Below the pieces are notes generated by a model. It did not search any database, had not been told where the DNA came from, and was given only the letters and a program-made list of their open reading frames with translations. 16,881 bases of DNA from Bacteroidota bacterium. GTDB taxonomy: Bacteria; Bacteroidota; Ignavibacteria; UBA10030; UBA6906. Made by a program: the position numbers and the translations under genes. Numbering within the stretch: position 1 is the stretch's first letter; the number at the start of each line of letters is the position of its first letter. Below, in pieces: positions 1-7,545 of this stretch. The stretch spans positions 1 through 16,881 of the forward strand of contig DPLS01000090.1 in the NCBI GenBank assembly GCA_003541875.1. Reading direction: 5' to 3'.

Positions 1-680
1 ACAGCTTCAAAGTTTCGCTCAAAGTTACCGATCGCATCACTGTCAAACGTTATCCTAAGCTACACCGATTTGGCAAGCTTGCGGGAACGGAGAACCCGGA
101 TTTCCTGAATGTCGAGTTGTTTGAGGATGCCTTTCTGAAGCCTCTTGGCGAACTAAAGCGGAAGCGCGGTGCAATTATCTTTGAATTCTCAACGTTCTAT
201 CCAAATAGTGGGATTACACGCCAGATGTTCATTGACCTTGTGGACTCCTTTCTCTCCAGACTGCCGAGAGGCTATGAGTATGCGGTGGAGTTGCGGAACA
301 CAGATTTTCTCACAGAAGACTATCTGAAGATGCTTGCCTCGAATGGTGTCGCACACGTTTTAAACAACTGGACGCGGATGCCTCCAATTATTGACCAGAT
401 AAAGATTGCAGGTGTGCTTACCAGTTCCTTCTCGGTGGCGCGGGCATTACTCAAACCCGGCAGGAGCTACCAGGAGGCTGTTAAGACATTCCAGCCCTAC
501 GACAAGGTAAAGGAAGAGAGTCCCGAGTTGCGCATGGGGCTGGTTGAATCCGTGCGCCGTTGCATTGCAGACGGGAAGACACTCTACGCATACGTCAACA
601 ACAGAGCCGAAGGAAATTCGCCGAAGACGATAGAGGGTATACTGGATATGCTCGATCAGTATCCAGTTGAGAAGTTGTAA
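1..680 (+). CDS. DUF72 (YecE-like) family protein, 5' end missing
   Basis: The reading frame is open from the first bases of the window (first full codon at position 3) and ends with TAA at 678-680, so this is the C-terminal part of a gene that begins upstream. The visible part is about 225 residues. It shows DUF72 hallmarks: an FKVSLKVTDRIT stretch near the window edge, a central GAIIFEFS strand, YAVELRNTDFL, and HVLNNWTRMPP followed by a C-terminal YAYVNNRAEGNSPKTIE block. DUF72 proteins are about 240-300 residues with a TIM-barrel-like fold; their biochemical role is not established, so none is assigned. A TTG at 117 could be read as a start, but the upstream in-frame sequence matches the family, so I treat the gene as partial. 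No neighbour appears to be co-transcribed; the next genes lie on the other strand. Confidence 0.85.
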   Translation, partial: SFKVSLKVTDRITVKRYPKLHRFGKLAGTENPDFLNVELFEDAFLKPLGELKRKRGAIIFEFSTFYPNSGITRQMFIDLVDSFLSRLPRGYEYAVELRNTDFLTEDYLKMLASNGVAHVLNNWTRMPPIIDQIKIAGVLTSSFSVARALLKPGRSYQEAVKTFQPYDKVKEESPELRMGLVESVRRCIADGKTLYAYVNNRAEGNSPKTIEGILDMLDQYPVEKL

Positions 681-705
681 ACAATAGATATCCCAGATAC
701 AAAAG

Positions 706-726
706 GCATCGGGAGATGACCGATGC
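706..726. terminator. Stem-loop between the DUF72 gene and the tRNA-like copy
   Basis: A perfect 7-bp stem (GCATCGG / CCGATGC) has a 7-nt loop and lies 25 bp after the DUF72 stop codon. Read on the minus strand it is followed by CTTTTG, giving a modest U-tract, so it would fit best as the terminator of the tRNA-like copy at 733-862. On the plus strand there is no T-run. A similar hairpin sits at the same relative place next to the intact tRNA-Pro (963-989). Confidence 0.4.
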
Positions 727-732
727 TTGTTG

Positions 733-862
733 GTCGGACCGGGGGGATTTCCTCCCCGCCCAATTTGATCCCCATGTCAGCAGGCGGGGAACCCGCGACC
801 CCTTGCACCCCAAGTCCCGAAGGGATGCCTTCTGCACAAGTGCGCTACACCGCCGAACGGAG
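733..862 (-). pseudogene. Degenerate partial tRNA-Pro copy with two insertions
   Basis: This stretch aligns with the intact tRNA-Pro gene at 996-1069 in the same orientation. Positions 733-750 match 995-1012 with two mismatches (acceptor 3' strand and T-arm), 789-814 match 1013-1038 exactly (26 bp: T-arm, variable loop, anticodon loop), and 837-848 match 1039-1050 exactly (anticodon stem and D-arm). Between the blocks lie 38 extra bases (751-788) in the T loop and 22 extra bases (815-836) in the 5' side of the anticodon stem. Beyond 848 the D-loop and 5' acceptor strand have no counterpart, so no acceptor stem can form. It is most likely a non-functional duplicate or an attachment-site remnant. 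Exact limits are uncertain, especially at 849-862. Confidence 0.6.
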
Positions 863-962
863 TGTCAAAGTCAGCTAGAGGCCAATCTCGTCTTGATGCT
901 CTGCAGTTCTTTCCACCCCAGGGTGACTTCAAGTACTGTTCACACCGAACGCATGACACACA

Positions 963-989
963 ACAGCATCGCCTTATCAGCGATGCTGT
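963..989 (-). terminator. Probable terminator hairpin of tRNA-Pro
   Basis: A 10-bp inverted repeat (core CAGCATCGC / GCGATGCTG, 7-nt loop) lies 6 nt past the tRNA 3' end in the direction of tRNA transcription. It is followed on the minus strand by TTGTGTG, a weak U-tract. Position and symmetry favour a factor-independent terminator; the poor U-run keeps confidence moderate. Confidence 0.5.
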
Positions 990-995
990 GTTTTG

Positions 996-1069
996 TCGGA
1001 GCGGCGGGATTTGAACCCGCGACCCCTTGCACCCCAAGCAAGTGCGCTACCGGGCTGCGCTACGCTCCG
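996..1069 (-). tRNA. tRNA-Pro, anticodon GGG
   Basis: The minus strand folds as a standard 74-nt cloverleaf. The acceptor stem CGGAGCG pairs with CGCTCCG, followed by discriminator A. The D-arm is GCGC/GCGC. The anticodon stem CTTGC/GCAAG encloses loop TTGGGGT, with GGG at positions 34-36. The variable loop is GGGTC, and the T-arm GCGGG-TTCAAAT-CCCGC has a canonical T loop. The gene does not encode the 3' CCA, which must then be added by a nucleotidyltransferase. A terminator-like hairpin follows. A degenerate partial copy lies about 220 bp downstream, and a broken integrase gene lies about 150 bp beyond the 5' end. Confidence 0.95.
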
Positions 1070-1110
1070 TGTTGTTTTCACCACTCTTGCTGCCATCAAG
1101 ACCGCTGCCT

Positions 1111-1139
1111 GTTAGCAGTTGTTAGCAATCCTGTTAGCA
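1111..1139. repeat. Three short GTTAGCA direct repeats
   Basis: GTTAGCA occurs at 1111-1117, 1121-1127 and 1133-1139, spaced 10 and 12 bp apart, roughly one helical turn. They lie between tRNA-Pro and the tyrosine-recombinase remnant. Closely phased short direct repeats beside an integrase gene can be arm-type binding sites for that enzyme; this role is inference only. Confidence 0.4.
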
Positions 1140-1222
1140 GCCCACCACCGAAATGGAACCATCAATGATTTCAATGGCACTTCAAAGTACGAAAGTCCGG
1201 CGAGGAAGGCAAGGCGGAGAGA

Positions 1223-1499
1223 CTAATTCATCGCCACAGAAGTAGGGTGGAAGTCCATCTGTTCGATGGCTTGCTGGTGATTCTGATCGGAAGCATGTGA
1301 ATATATCTGAACCATTTTGGGTGAAGTGCGTCCGAGGATCCTCTGTGCTGAATACCACAGTACGCTTGGTTGAAAAGCCACCCGGCTCCGGTATGACGGA
1401 GCGAATGAAAGTGAATCTCCGAATAATGATGAGGTCGTTCTTCTGGGACAGAAGCACAGTGTTCCTGCTTTTTGCGATCGGCTCGAATATCCTATCTCT
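1223..1499 (-). pseudogene. Tyrosine recombinase (integrase) remnant, frameshifted
   Basis: Two reading frames on the minus strand together give the C-terminal end of a phage-type integrase. The first frame, open from about 1499, contains EIHFHSLRHTGAGWLFNQ, the HxxR catalytic box of tyrosine recombinases. After about position 1365 the homology continues in another frame as WYSAQRILGRTSPKMVQIY, with the nucleophilic tyrosine in IYSHAS, ending at the stop at 1223. One base lost near 1363-1366 would explain the shift. The usual LGH box reads LGR, so a catalytic histidine is also lost. The core-binding domain and first catalytic arginine region are not recognisable. Its place beside tRNA-Pro fits an old integrated element. 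This fragment should be inactive. Confidence 0.7.
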
Positions 1500-2177
1500 T
1501 CACGTACTCCGTATCTCGCCTTTTGGATCGACGGAAAGCAGTGGTTCCTGCCGGGTAGTTGGAAACCGGGAGGGCATACTATGCAAGGAATTGACAATCT
1601 TCTTCGTCTGGTGCGATTTGAAATCAGCGAGAACTTCCTGCACGCGTTTGAGCGCTCCATCGATGCTATCCAGGTAGACCAGCACGGGGTCGTCGGGTTG
1701 AAACCGCTCGCGAATTGAGGATGCAGATACCGAAATGATTGCAAGCGGATTGTTCACAGTATCATTCAACATCGTTGATACCTCGTCCAGTAATTCCAGC
1801 TGCATTCGTCGGTGCTCATACTCCTGAACGAGGGTTTGATTCTTTTCCTGTTCCTCCTTCTGTTTCTTCATGTACTCAAACAGTTTTGCTCCGAGAAAAG
1901 CGAGTCCCCAAAGCAACACCACAGAACTGAACTGGAAAAAATATCCCTGAAAATCCCGTCGAGGATTGGGGCTTCCGAACAGGTTTATTGCTGCCCAGAG
2001 GTAGTACGCGAAAATGAAGATGCCAGCCAATAGTATTCCGTATTTCTCCCAAATGCTGCTAGCCCGACTTTGGATCATAGCTCGTGAGGACATGTCAAAT
2101 GGACCTAGGGGATAGTTGAATGTGAATGCTTTTTTGATGTAGTGGTGAACGCCAAGGATTGCACCCCTGGTCGTCAC
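1500..2177 (-). CDS. Two-span membrane protein with degenerate kinase dimerisation domain
   Basis: The 225-residue frame has two probable membrane segments (about residues 47-68 and 79-98), a charged coiled-coil linker (103-128) and a helical-hairpin region resembling the dimerisation/phospho-acceptor domain of histidine kinases. The box normally read as HExNNPL is here LNDTVNNPLAII, with Asp139 where the phosphorylated His should be. No ATPase domain follows. The last 25 or so residues look unstructured and run to the edge of the integrase remnant, which suggests truncation. The longest frame begins with GTG at 2177; ATG at 2093 (MSSRAM) is an alternative, and neither has a clear ribosome site. 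It may be a kinase remnant or a non-catalytic dimerisation partner; I cannot decide. Confidence 0.5.
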   Translation of the reverse strand: MTTRGAILGVHHYIKKAFTFNYPLGPFDMSSRAMIQSRASSIWEKYGILLAGIFIFAYYLWAAINLFGSPNPRRDFQGYFFQFSSVVLLWGLAFLGAKLFEYMKKQKEEQEKNQTLVQEYEHRRMQLELLDEVSTMLNDTVNNPLAIISVSASSIRERFQPDDPVLVYLDSIDGALKRVQEVLADFKSHQTKKIVNSLHSMPSRFPTTRQEPLLSVDPKGEIRST

Positions 2178-2810
2178 CGATCACGAGTAATTTTGTCGAA
2201 GATTGCACGACAGCAAATCGGTTGTTATCCAATCCCAACCCTCCATTCCAGCAGCAACAGCGGAACGAGACCCTTCTCACCTGCAATATGTAATCCAACT
2301 TGCATGCCAATCTCGGTCAACAGAATCTCAACCGACGGGTGCAACGGCGGGCACCCGTGAAAATCACGCGGTGTTTTGCCTTTTCTGTTGGCAAGACTTC
2401 GATTTGGGAACAGAATTGTCTCAGCCGAGCCTCACCTGAGAATACTGCTGGGGGTTCTGTGATGGTACAAACTACTCGACGGAGGTAATTCTGTCGCGTA
2501 GCTGTCGAGCTTCTCCCCAAACTCTATAAGAGAACGAGAGACGTTTCTCCCGGCCGATATCATTCGCTATGGTCAGGAACCAGGTGTGCAACTTGCCGTG
2601 ATACCAAATACTGCTGAGAGAGTAGGATGGGCTGTCGTCTAAGATTGCCCGCTAAAAACAACGTAAGAGTTACCGAGTGGCAAAATCTTCTTCTCCTACG
2701 CGCGGGGCCTATGCGAATACATGGGTTATTTGAGCAAATAGATAAGTACATCCATTGGTATAGTTTGTGCTTTTCAGGGGGCGAATGACTCTACTATTGG
2801 GAGCAAGGTG
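2178..2810. other. Gene-poor stretch between divergent genes
   Basis: About 630 bp without a convincing gene. An uninterrupted 68-codon frame on the minus strand (2225-2431) has a protein-like composition (for example HGCPPLHPSVEILLTEIGMQ), but it lacks an upstream start codon and I recognise no family. It may be a decayed gene fragment upstream of the degenerate kinase. The last 100 bp must hold the promoter of the hybrid kinase gene. A TATAGT at about 2758-2763 is a possible -10 element, but no matching -35 is visible. Confidence 0.5.
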
Positions 2811-5711
2811 ATGAAACTTTACTTCTACGTATCTGTTCTCTATGGAATTGTGAACCCAATGCTCGCCGGGCTGATTCTCGTCAAAGCCCGCCGCAACGTC
2901 CTCAGTCAGTTCTATGGATTCTGTGTTTTTGTCATGGTGCTCCTTGGTGCCATCTGGCTTCTCCAGACCAAGCCCTTTGGTGGAACAGCCGCGCTCGTCC
3001 TGGGTCAAACAGGCGGATTTGTATATGCCCTCTTCCCGTTCTTCTTTCTCCACTTCATGCTGGTCTTCTTGCGCCGGTACGAGATTGCAAACTCGAGAAA
3101 GATTATTTTCGCAACATACTTTGTTGGATTTTTTTGCTATGCACTGGTCCTTTTGCAACTGATCCCTCTGCCATTCTCAATGGGAGCCGGCATAAACCTC
3201 ACCGCATATGTGTACTTCGTTACATGGATGTCGATGCTGTTTGCAATTGGCGTTGCTCTTCTTTATTCGTTGATTGGTGGTTTTGCCGAGCATAGCATGC
3301 ATTCAAATCTCTTGTTTATCTCGTTTGCATTGTTAATGCTTCTGCTGCCGACGCCGTTTACACTGTCAATCTTCTCGGTAATATCGAGCGACAGTCATCT
3401 CTTGTATTTCGTCTCCTCGATGATGTCCCTGGCGATCATTGTCTTCCTCGTGTTCCGACATAGGATCACAATGAACACGCCGTATCAGGCGATGAAAACC
3501 GCGCTTGCAGCAATGAATGATATTATTGTGAAAACAGACATCGATTTCAACATAGGCCTCATTCAGGGGGCCGTAATGCCACTTCTTGGATATGACGAGA
3601 AGCAATTGCTGGGGAAGAAGCTGACGGCTTTTGTTCACCAACGGGATGCTCTCGAGGAATACCGAAGTCTGGTTCTGCAAGAGAAGCAGAAGGAGTGTTT
3701 TCTCGACACCGATTTCGTTTGCAGCGAAGGCCGCACCCTTCCGATGGAATTTTCGTTGACCCCTGTGTATGGGAACGAGGAAATCGTTGGTTTCGTTGGG
3801 GTTGGGCGGGACGTCTCACAGCGACGGCGTACAGAGACGGCCTTATGGCAAAGCGAAGCACGGTACCGATTGTTGTTCGAGAATAACCCGAGCCCGATGT
3901 GGGTCCACGATCTTTCGACGTACAAGTTCCTGCTTGTGAATACGGCCGCGGTTCGCCACTATGGTTACACGGCCGAACAGTTTCAAGCAATGAAAGTCGA
4001 CGATATCACGGCCCCCATCGATGTCGTGCCCGGGACGATCCGCAACAGCAAGCACACCAAAAGAGATGGATCCTCGTTCGAGGCAGAGACGATAGCCCAC
4101 GACATTACGTTTGGTGAGCACTCGGCAAGACTCGTTCTGGTCAACGACATTACGGAGCGCAAGCGCGCCGAAGAAGCCGTACGTAGATCTGAGGAGAACT
4201 ACAAGCGGTTCTTTCAGGAAGATCTGACGGGCTATCTGTGTTGTGCCGCAAACGGCAGGATCCGCGAATGCAACCCCGCCATGATTCGCATTCTGGGATA
4301 TGGTTCTGCAGATGAGGTCGTGGGTTCAAATGTTCGTGCACTCTACCCTAGCGCATATGCCTATGAGGCAACAATGCGGCAGGTTCGCCAACGAGGAAGA
4401 CTCAGCAACCACGAGAATCAATTCGTTCGCAACGATGGGAAAGTCGTACACGTCATCGAAAATGTGATAGGAGGCTTCTCGCCGGAAGGAGAACTCAACG
4501 AACTAAGAATACACGTTTTTGACATTACCGAGCGGAAGGAATTGGAGGACGAATTGCGCCATGCGCAGAAAATGGAAAACCTTGGATCATTGGCCGGTGG
4601 CATTGCTCATGATTTCAACAACATTCTGGCAATCATCTCGGTTCACGCGTCCATACTTGCCCGGATGAAAACACAAGACGAAAAAATGGGGCGGAGCGTG
4701 GAGGCACTCAGAGATGCGTCAAAACGCGGGGCGGGCCTTGCGAGTCAACTGCTCACCTTCGCCCGTAAGAAGGATATCACTTTTGAGTCCATCAACCTCA
4801 ATCCGGCCCTTGATGAACTGGTAAAGCTGCTGAGCCCGACATTTCCCAAGACGATAACGATCCAACTGCATCCTCGGGCCAATCTTCCAAATATCCTGGC
4901 AGACTCCAATCAATTGCAGCAGGTTCTTATGAACCTATGTGTCAATGCCCGCGACGCAATGGCGAGCGGCGGCGATCTGACGATCGCCACAACGGCAGTT
5001 CCACGCCAGGAAGTTCGACGGACATTCCACGATGCGGCCGATGACGAATACGTCTGTCTGGCTGTTACCGACACGGGAAGCGGGATGGACAAGGCCACAC
5101 GCAACAGGATCTTCGAGCCATTCTTCACCACGAAGGGTGTTGGCAAAGGAACGGGACTTGGTCTTGCTGTTGTGTATGGCATAGTGAAGAGCCATCGTGG
5201 TTACATAGATGTTAAGAGTGAATTGGGAAAGGGAACAACCTTTCAGATTTACCTTCCCTCGCAGCAGAAGAGCATCGATGCTTCTGGCCACCCCCCCTTG
5301 TCGCAGGATGATGTCGTTGGAGGGTGTGAAACGATTCTGTTTGTGGAAGATGAAGATCTGCTCATGGTTCCGTTGCGCGATGTGCTGGAAGAGTACGGCT
5401 ATCGCGTGCTAGTTGCTCATGATGGTATTGAGGCTGTTGCAATCTACACTCAACACAAGGAGAGCATCTCCATCGTCCTTTCTGACATAGGCCTCCCCAA
5501 GCAGAACGGCTGGGACGCGTTTCTCCAAATGCGAGAGATGAACCCGCAAATCCGCGGAATCCTCGCAAGCGGGAACTTTGATCTGAGCAAGAAGGAGGAA
5601 ATGCTTGACCATGGCGTGAGTCAATTTATCTCCAAACCCTACATTATTGAAGATGTCCTCCGTGCCGTGCGGACTGTGCTCGATAGCCAGCATTCCGTTC
5701 GGGTCGGTTAA
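2811..5711 (+). CDS. Membrane hybrid histidine kinase, 3 PAS domains and receiver
   Basis: A sensor kinase of 966 residues in the inner membrane. Residues 1-220 hold about seven hydrophobic segments and should form the membrane sensor. Three PAS domains follow (about 228-342, 343-455, 460-573), the first two ending in typical DVSQRRR and DITERKR linkers. The dimerisation domain has [12 protein letters not shown] with His600 as phospho-acceptor. The ATPase domain shows NARDAM (N box), DTGSGMD (G1) and [11 protein letters not shown] (G2). A C-terminal receiver (about 838-955) carries FVEDED and phospho-acceptor Asp892 in LSDIGLP, with the conserved Lys in SKPY. ATG at 2811 is preferred over the adjacent GTG at 2808 because GGGAG lies 7 nt upstream of it. 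Two single-domain response regulators follow immediately, suggesting a phosphorelay. The signal sensed is unknown. Confidence 0.93.
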   Translation: MKLYFYVSVLYGIVNPMLAGLILVKARRNVLSQFYGFCVFVMVLLGAIWLLQTKPFGGTAALVLGQTGGFVYALFPFFFLHFMLVFLRRYEIANSRKIIFATYFVGFFCYALVLLQLIPLPFSMGAGINLTAYVYFVTWMSMLFAIGVALLYSLIGGFAEHSMHSNLLFISFALLMLLLPTPFTLSIFSVISSDSHLLYFVSSMMSLAIIVFLVFRHRITMNTPYQAMKTALAAMNDIIVKTDIDFNIGLIQGAVMPLLGYDEKQLLGKKLTAFVHQRDALEEYRSLVLQEKQKECFLDTDFVCSEGRTLPMEFSLTPVYGNEEIVGFVGVGRDVSQRRRTETALWQSEARYRLLFENNPSPMWVHDLSTYKFLLVNTAAVRHYGYTAEQFQAMKVDDITAPIDVVPGTIRNSKHTKRDGSSFEAETIAHDITFGEHSARLVLVNDITERKRAEEAVRRSEENYKRFFQEDLTGYLCCAANGRIRECNPAMIRILGYGSADEVVGSNVRALYPSAYAYEATMRQVRQRGRLSNHENQFVRNDGKVVHVIENVIGGFSPEGELNELRIHVFDITERKELEDELRHAQKMENLGSLAGGIAHDFNNILAIISVHASILARMKTQDEKMGRSVEALRDASKRGAGLASQLLTFARKKDITFESINLNPALDELVKLLSPTFPKTITIQLHPRANLPNILADSNQLQQVLMNLCVNARDAMASGGDLTIATTAVPRQEVRRTFHDAADDEYVCLAVTDTGSGMDKATRNRIFEPFFTTKGVGKGTGLGLAVVYGIVKSHRGYIDVKSELGKGTTFQIYLPSQQKSIDASGHPPLSQDDVVGGCETILFVEDEDLLMVPLRDVLEEYGYRVLVAHDGIEAVAIYTQHKESISIVLSDIGLPKQNGWDAFLQMREMNPQIRGILASGNFDLSKKEEMLDHGVSQFISKPYIIEDVLRAVRTVLDSQHSVRVG

Positions 5712-5724
5712 CTGAAAGGCAACC

Positions 5725-6108
5725 ATGAAGATACTTCTTGTTGATGATAACACTGACTACCTTCGCCTTCTGAAAGATGCGCTCATTGCGTCGGGCTACG
5801 ACGTGTGTGCCGGAGAAGACGGAATAGAGGGGTGCGAAACCCTCACATCCACGGATGTTGATCTGATCATTTCTGACATCCGCATGCCAAGACTCGATGG
5901 CATCAAGTTACATTCGTTTGCGAGGAATTCGCACCGCTACAAAAGGATTAAGTTTGTCTTTCTCTCTGCATTCAAAGATGTGTATGGCAATACCCTGGGA
6001 TTGGACCCCGAGATTGATTTCTTTTTGGATAAAACAACACCAATTGATGTAATAACAAAGACGGTTGACCGTCTGCTATTTGGGGACTTTGCGGGAAGGT
6101 GGGTTTAG
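5725..6108 (+). CDS. Single-domain response regulator (first of tandem pair)
   Basis: A stand-alone receiver of 127 residues with no output domain. Acidic Asp7-Asp8 (LLVDDN), phospho-acceptor Asp51 (IISDIRMPR), Ser81 (FVFLSAF) and Lys103 are all in place. The conserved Lys is followed by Thr-Thr-Pro (FLDKTTP) instead of the usual Lys-Pro. The ATG lies 13 bp after the stop of the hybrid kinase, with AAAGG upstream, so the two genes are almost certainly co-transcribed and the protein probably takes phosphate from the kinase or its receiver. It could act as a phosphorelay shuttle or by protein binding. It is closely similar to the next gene, without gaps, so the pair arose by tandem duplication. 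Confidence 0.92.
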   Translation: MKILLVDDNTDYLRLLKDALIASGYDVCAGEDGIEGCETLTSTDVDLIISDIRMPRLDGIKLHSFARNSHRYKRIKFVFLSAFKDVYGNTLGLDPEIDFFLDKTTPIDVITKTVDRLLFGDFAGRWV

Positions 6109-6145
6109 CCCGCCTTTGTCTTGCGCTTCTGCTGGGAGGTGGCGT

Positions 6146-6538
6146 GTGAACATTCTCGTTGTTGACGACAACCGCGACTACAGGTTCTTGCTCGACCTTA
6201 CGCTTGACCTCGGAGGGTTCAAGGTATACTCCGCGGAGGACGGAATTGAGGGAATTGAAGTTCTAGAGTCGACAGACATCGATTTGATAATCTCCGATAT
6301 CCGGATGCCACGAATGGATGGCACTAAACTGAACGCGTACGTACGAACATCGTCCAAATATAAGAACACCAAGTTCATATTCGTTTCGGGCTTCAAGGAT
6401 GTATATTCCAGCATTCTAGTCCTTAACCCCAAGCTCGATTTCTTTCTCGACAAAACCACCCCCAGCGAAGAGATCCTGCTACTGGTGAACACGTTGCTCA
6501 GTCGAGATCGTACGGGAGAGTTTGTCGAAGTTCGCTAG
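6146..6538 (+). CDS. Single-domain response regulator (second of tandem pair)
   Basis: A 130-residue receiver paralogous to the preceding gene, with the same residue numbering: Asp7-Asp8, phospho-acceptor Asp51 in IISDIRMPR, Ser81, Lys103 in FFLDKTTP. I place the start at GTG 6146, which gives MNILVVDDNRDY and has a strong GGGAGG 6 nt upstream. A longer frame back to 6065 would overlap the previous gene and add residues foreign to the family. The gap to the first regulator is 37 bp. Divergence is highest in helices alpha1 and alpha4 and near the C-terminus, while the phosphorylation pocket is unchanged. The two may therefore have different partners while accepting phosphate from the same kinase. 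No terminator is obvious after the stop. Confidence 0.92.
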   Translation: MNILVVDDNRDYRFLLDLTLDLGGFKVYSAEDGIEGIEVLESTDIDLIISDIRMPRMDGTKLNAYVRTSSKYKNTKFIFVSGFKDVYSSILVLNPKLDFFLDKTTPSEEILLLVNTLLSRDRTGEFVEVR

Positions 6539-7047
6539 GAGAGAGCGTCCTGAAGCCTTCCCCGTGTCCACAACACAGCCACAAGTCAACAAGACGCTAC
6601 CACCAGTTTCTGTACATGGTGAAAAGTACATCGAGTTGTCTCCCGGTCGCTCGGTGCCAATCGGCCACATCGGTGCGGTGAAATCCACATTGAGTCCTCA
6701 GATTGAAGAACCGAAGTGAGATTGTTGTTAGAAACGACATGGCTCTTCTTCTAAGGCACCTTATCTCTTCGATAACGGAAACTACCATGTATCACCGTTC
6801 TCTCGTGTCGTAGAATATCATATTGACAAACAGCATAGAATAGTGGATCAGGTCTGGGAGATTCACAATACGTTGTCCATAGAGGCCCGGCCCTTCGGCG
6901 AACCCACGCCAATCTGATGATGAGTAGGCCCGTAGCAATGTGGCGGGCAACGGTGACCGCAACGCGGGGAGAGCTTGGCGGCTTGAGTTTCTAGCAGGAA
7001 GAGGAAGGAGCGTTACTTCGAAGAAGGGTCTAGAGGTATGATGGACT
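6539..7047. other. Convergent intergenic stretch without a recognised gene
   Basis: About 510 bp between the end of the response-regulator operon and the end of the MerR-like gene. A 65-codon plus-strand frame (6522-6719, TTG start) overlaps the regulator and matches nothing I know. GC-rich segments at about 6885-6990 could be structured or a decayed gene, but I find no family match and no clear terminator for either flanking gene. A perfect TTGACA hexamer near 6822-6828 lacks a matching -10. Confidence 0.4.
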
Positions 7048-7431
7048 TCAATTCAGCTTCTGCAATAGGTCTTGAAGGAATTTCTTTACCTCGACGACAT
7101 CCGTTCTCAGCTGCTCGTCAGCGATTTTCGTCCTTGGTTTTGGTGAATCAATTAACAGAAGTTGTTCGCCGGTCTCGTCGTCCGGAGTGTAACTCTTGAG
7201 AACCTGCTTTGCGCCCTCTATCGTATATCGTTCGTCCCGCAGAAGTTTCTTTATGTACAGGATGAGTTTGATGTCGCGATTGGTGTAGATCCGGTTACCC
7301 GCGCGGTTCTTGGCAGGCTTCAGTTGTTCGAATTCCGACTCCCAATACCGCAGCACGTACTGCTCAAGATCTGTGATCTTGCTGACTTCGCTGATCGAGT
7401 AGTAGAGTTTCTTGATGCCGAGAGATTTCAT
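7048..7431 (-). CDS. MerR-family transcriptional regulator, short form
   Basis: A 127-residue DNA-binding protein. Residues 9-80 form the MerR winged-helix domain: YYSISEVSKI (first helix), VLRYWESEF (helix and wing contact), RIYTNRDIKLILYIKKLL and YTIEGAKQVL. The remaining tail is short, charged and coiled-coil-like, with no metal-binding cysteines or ligand-binding domain, as in the short MerR proteins common in Bacteroidota and relatives. ATG at 7431 is preferred over TTG at 7443 because GCGAGG lies just upstream. It is the last gene of the minus-strand cluster but is separated from the lipoprotein gene by 114 bp containing a sigma70-like promoter, so it is probably also transcribed alone. 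Its targets are unknown. Confidence 0.88.
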   Translation of the reverse strand: MKSLGIKKLYYSISEVSKITDLEQYVLRYWESEFEQLKPAKNRAGNRIYTNRDIKLILYIKKLLRDERYTIEGAKQVLKSYTPDDETGEQLLLIDSPKPRTKIADEQLRTDVVEVKKFLQDLLQKLN

Positions 7432-7469
7432 GGTGCCTCGCAAGGTGTGACCGGTGTCGACGCGTCAAA

Positions 7470-7498
7470 AAAGTACATATTCCCTGTTTGAGATGCAA
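7470..7498 (-). promoter_or_regulatory. Candidate promoter of the MerR-like gene
   Basis: On the minus strand TTGCAT (7498-7493) and TACTTT (7475-7470) are separated by 17 bp. The same site also reads TTG-N20-TAnnTTT, close to the Bacteroidota-type -33/-7 pattern. It lies about 40 bp before the ATG in the only sizeable gap of the minus-strand cluster. Confidence 0.4.
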
Positions 7499-7545
7499 CC
7501 GACCAAATCCGGTAGGATGGTCTGTTTGGAGAAACACGGTCGCGA

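Noticed and set aside
815..836. Possible tRNA intron in the tRNA-Pro copy
   Set aside because: It is only 22 bp, has no group I or II intron features, and the copy lacks a matching 5' acceptor strand, so splicing would not give a tRNA.
716..1168. Plus-strand frame of 150 codons over the tRNA region
   Set aside because: It runs antisense through tRNA-Pro and its degenerate copy; its translation contains the well-known spurious peptide pattern produced by reading tRNA genes.
2583..2596. GG-N10-GC spacing resembling a sigma54 promoter upstream of the hybrid kinase
   Set aside because: Only the GG and TTGC match, it is over 200 bp from the gene, and chance matches of this quality are expected.
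6522..6719. 65-codon plus-strand frame with TTG start after the second response regulator
   Set aside because: It overlaps the regulator's end, has no ribosome site and no recognised similarity.
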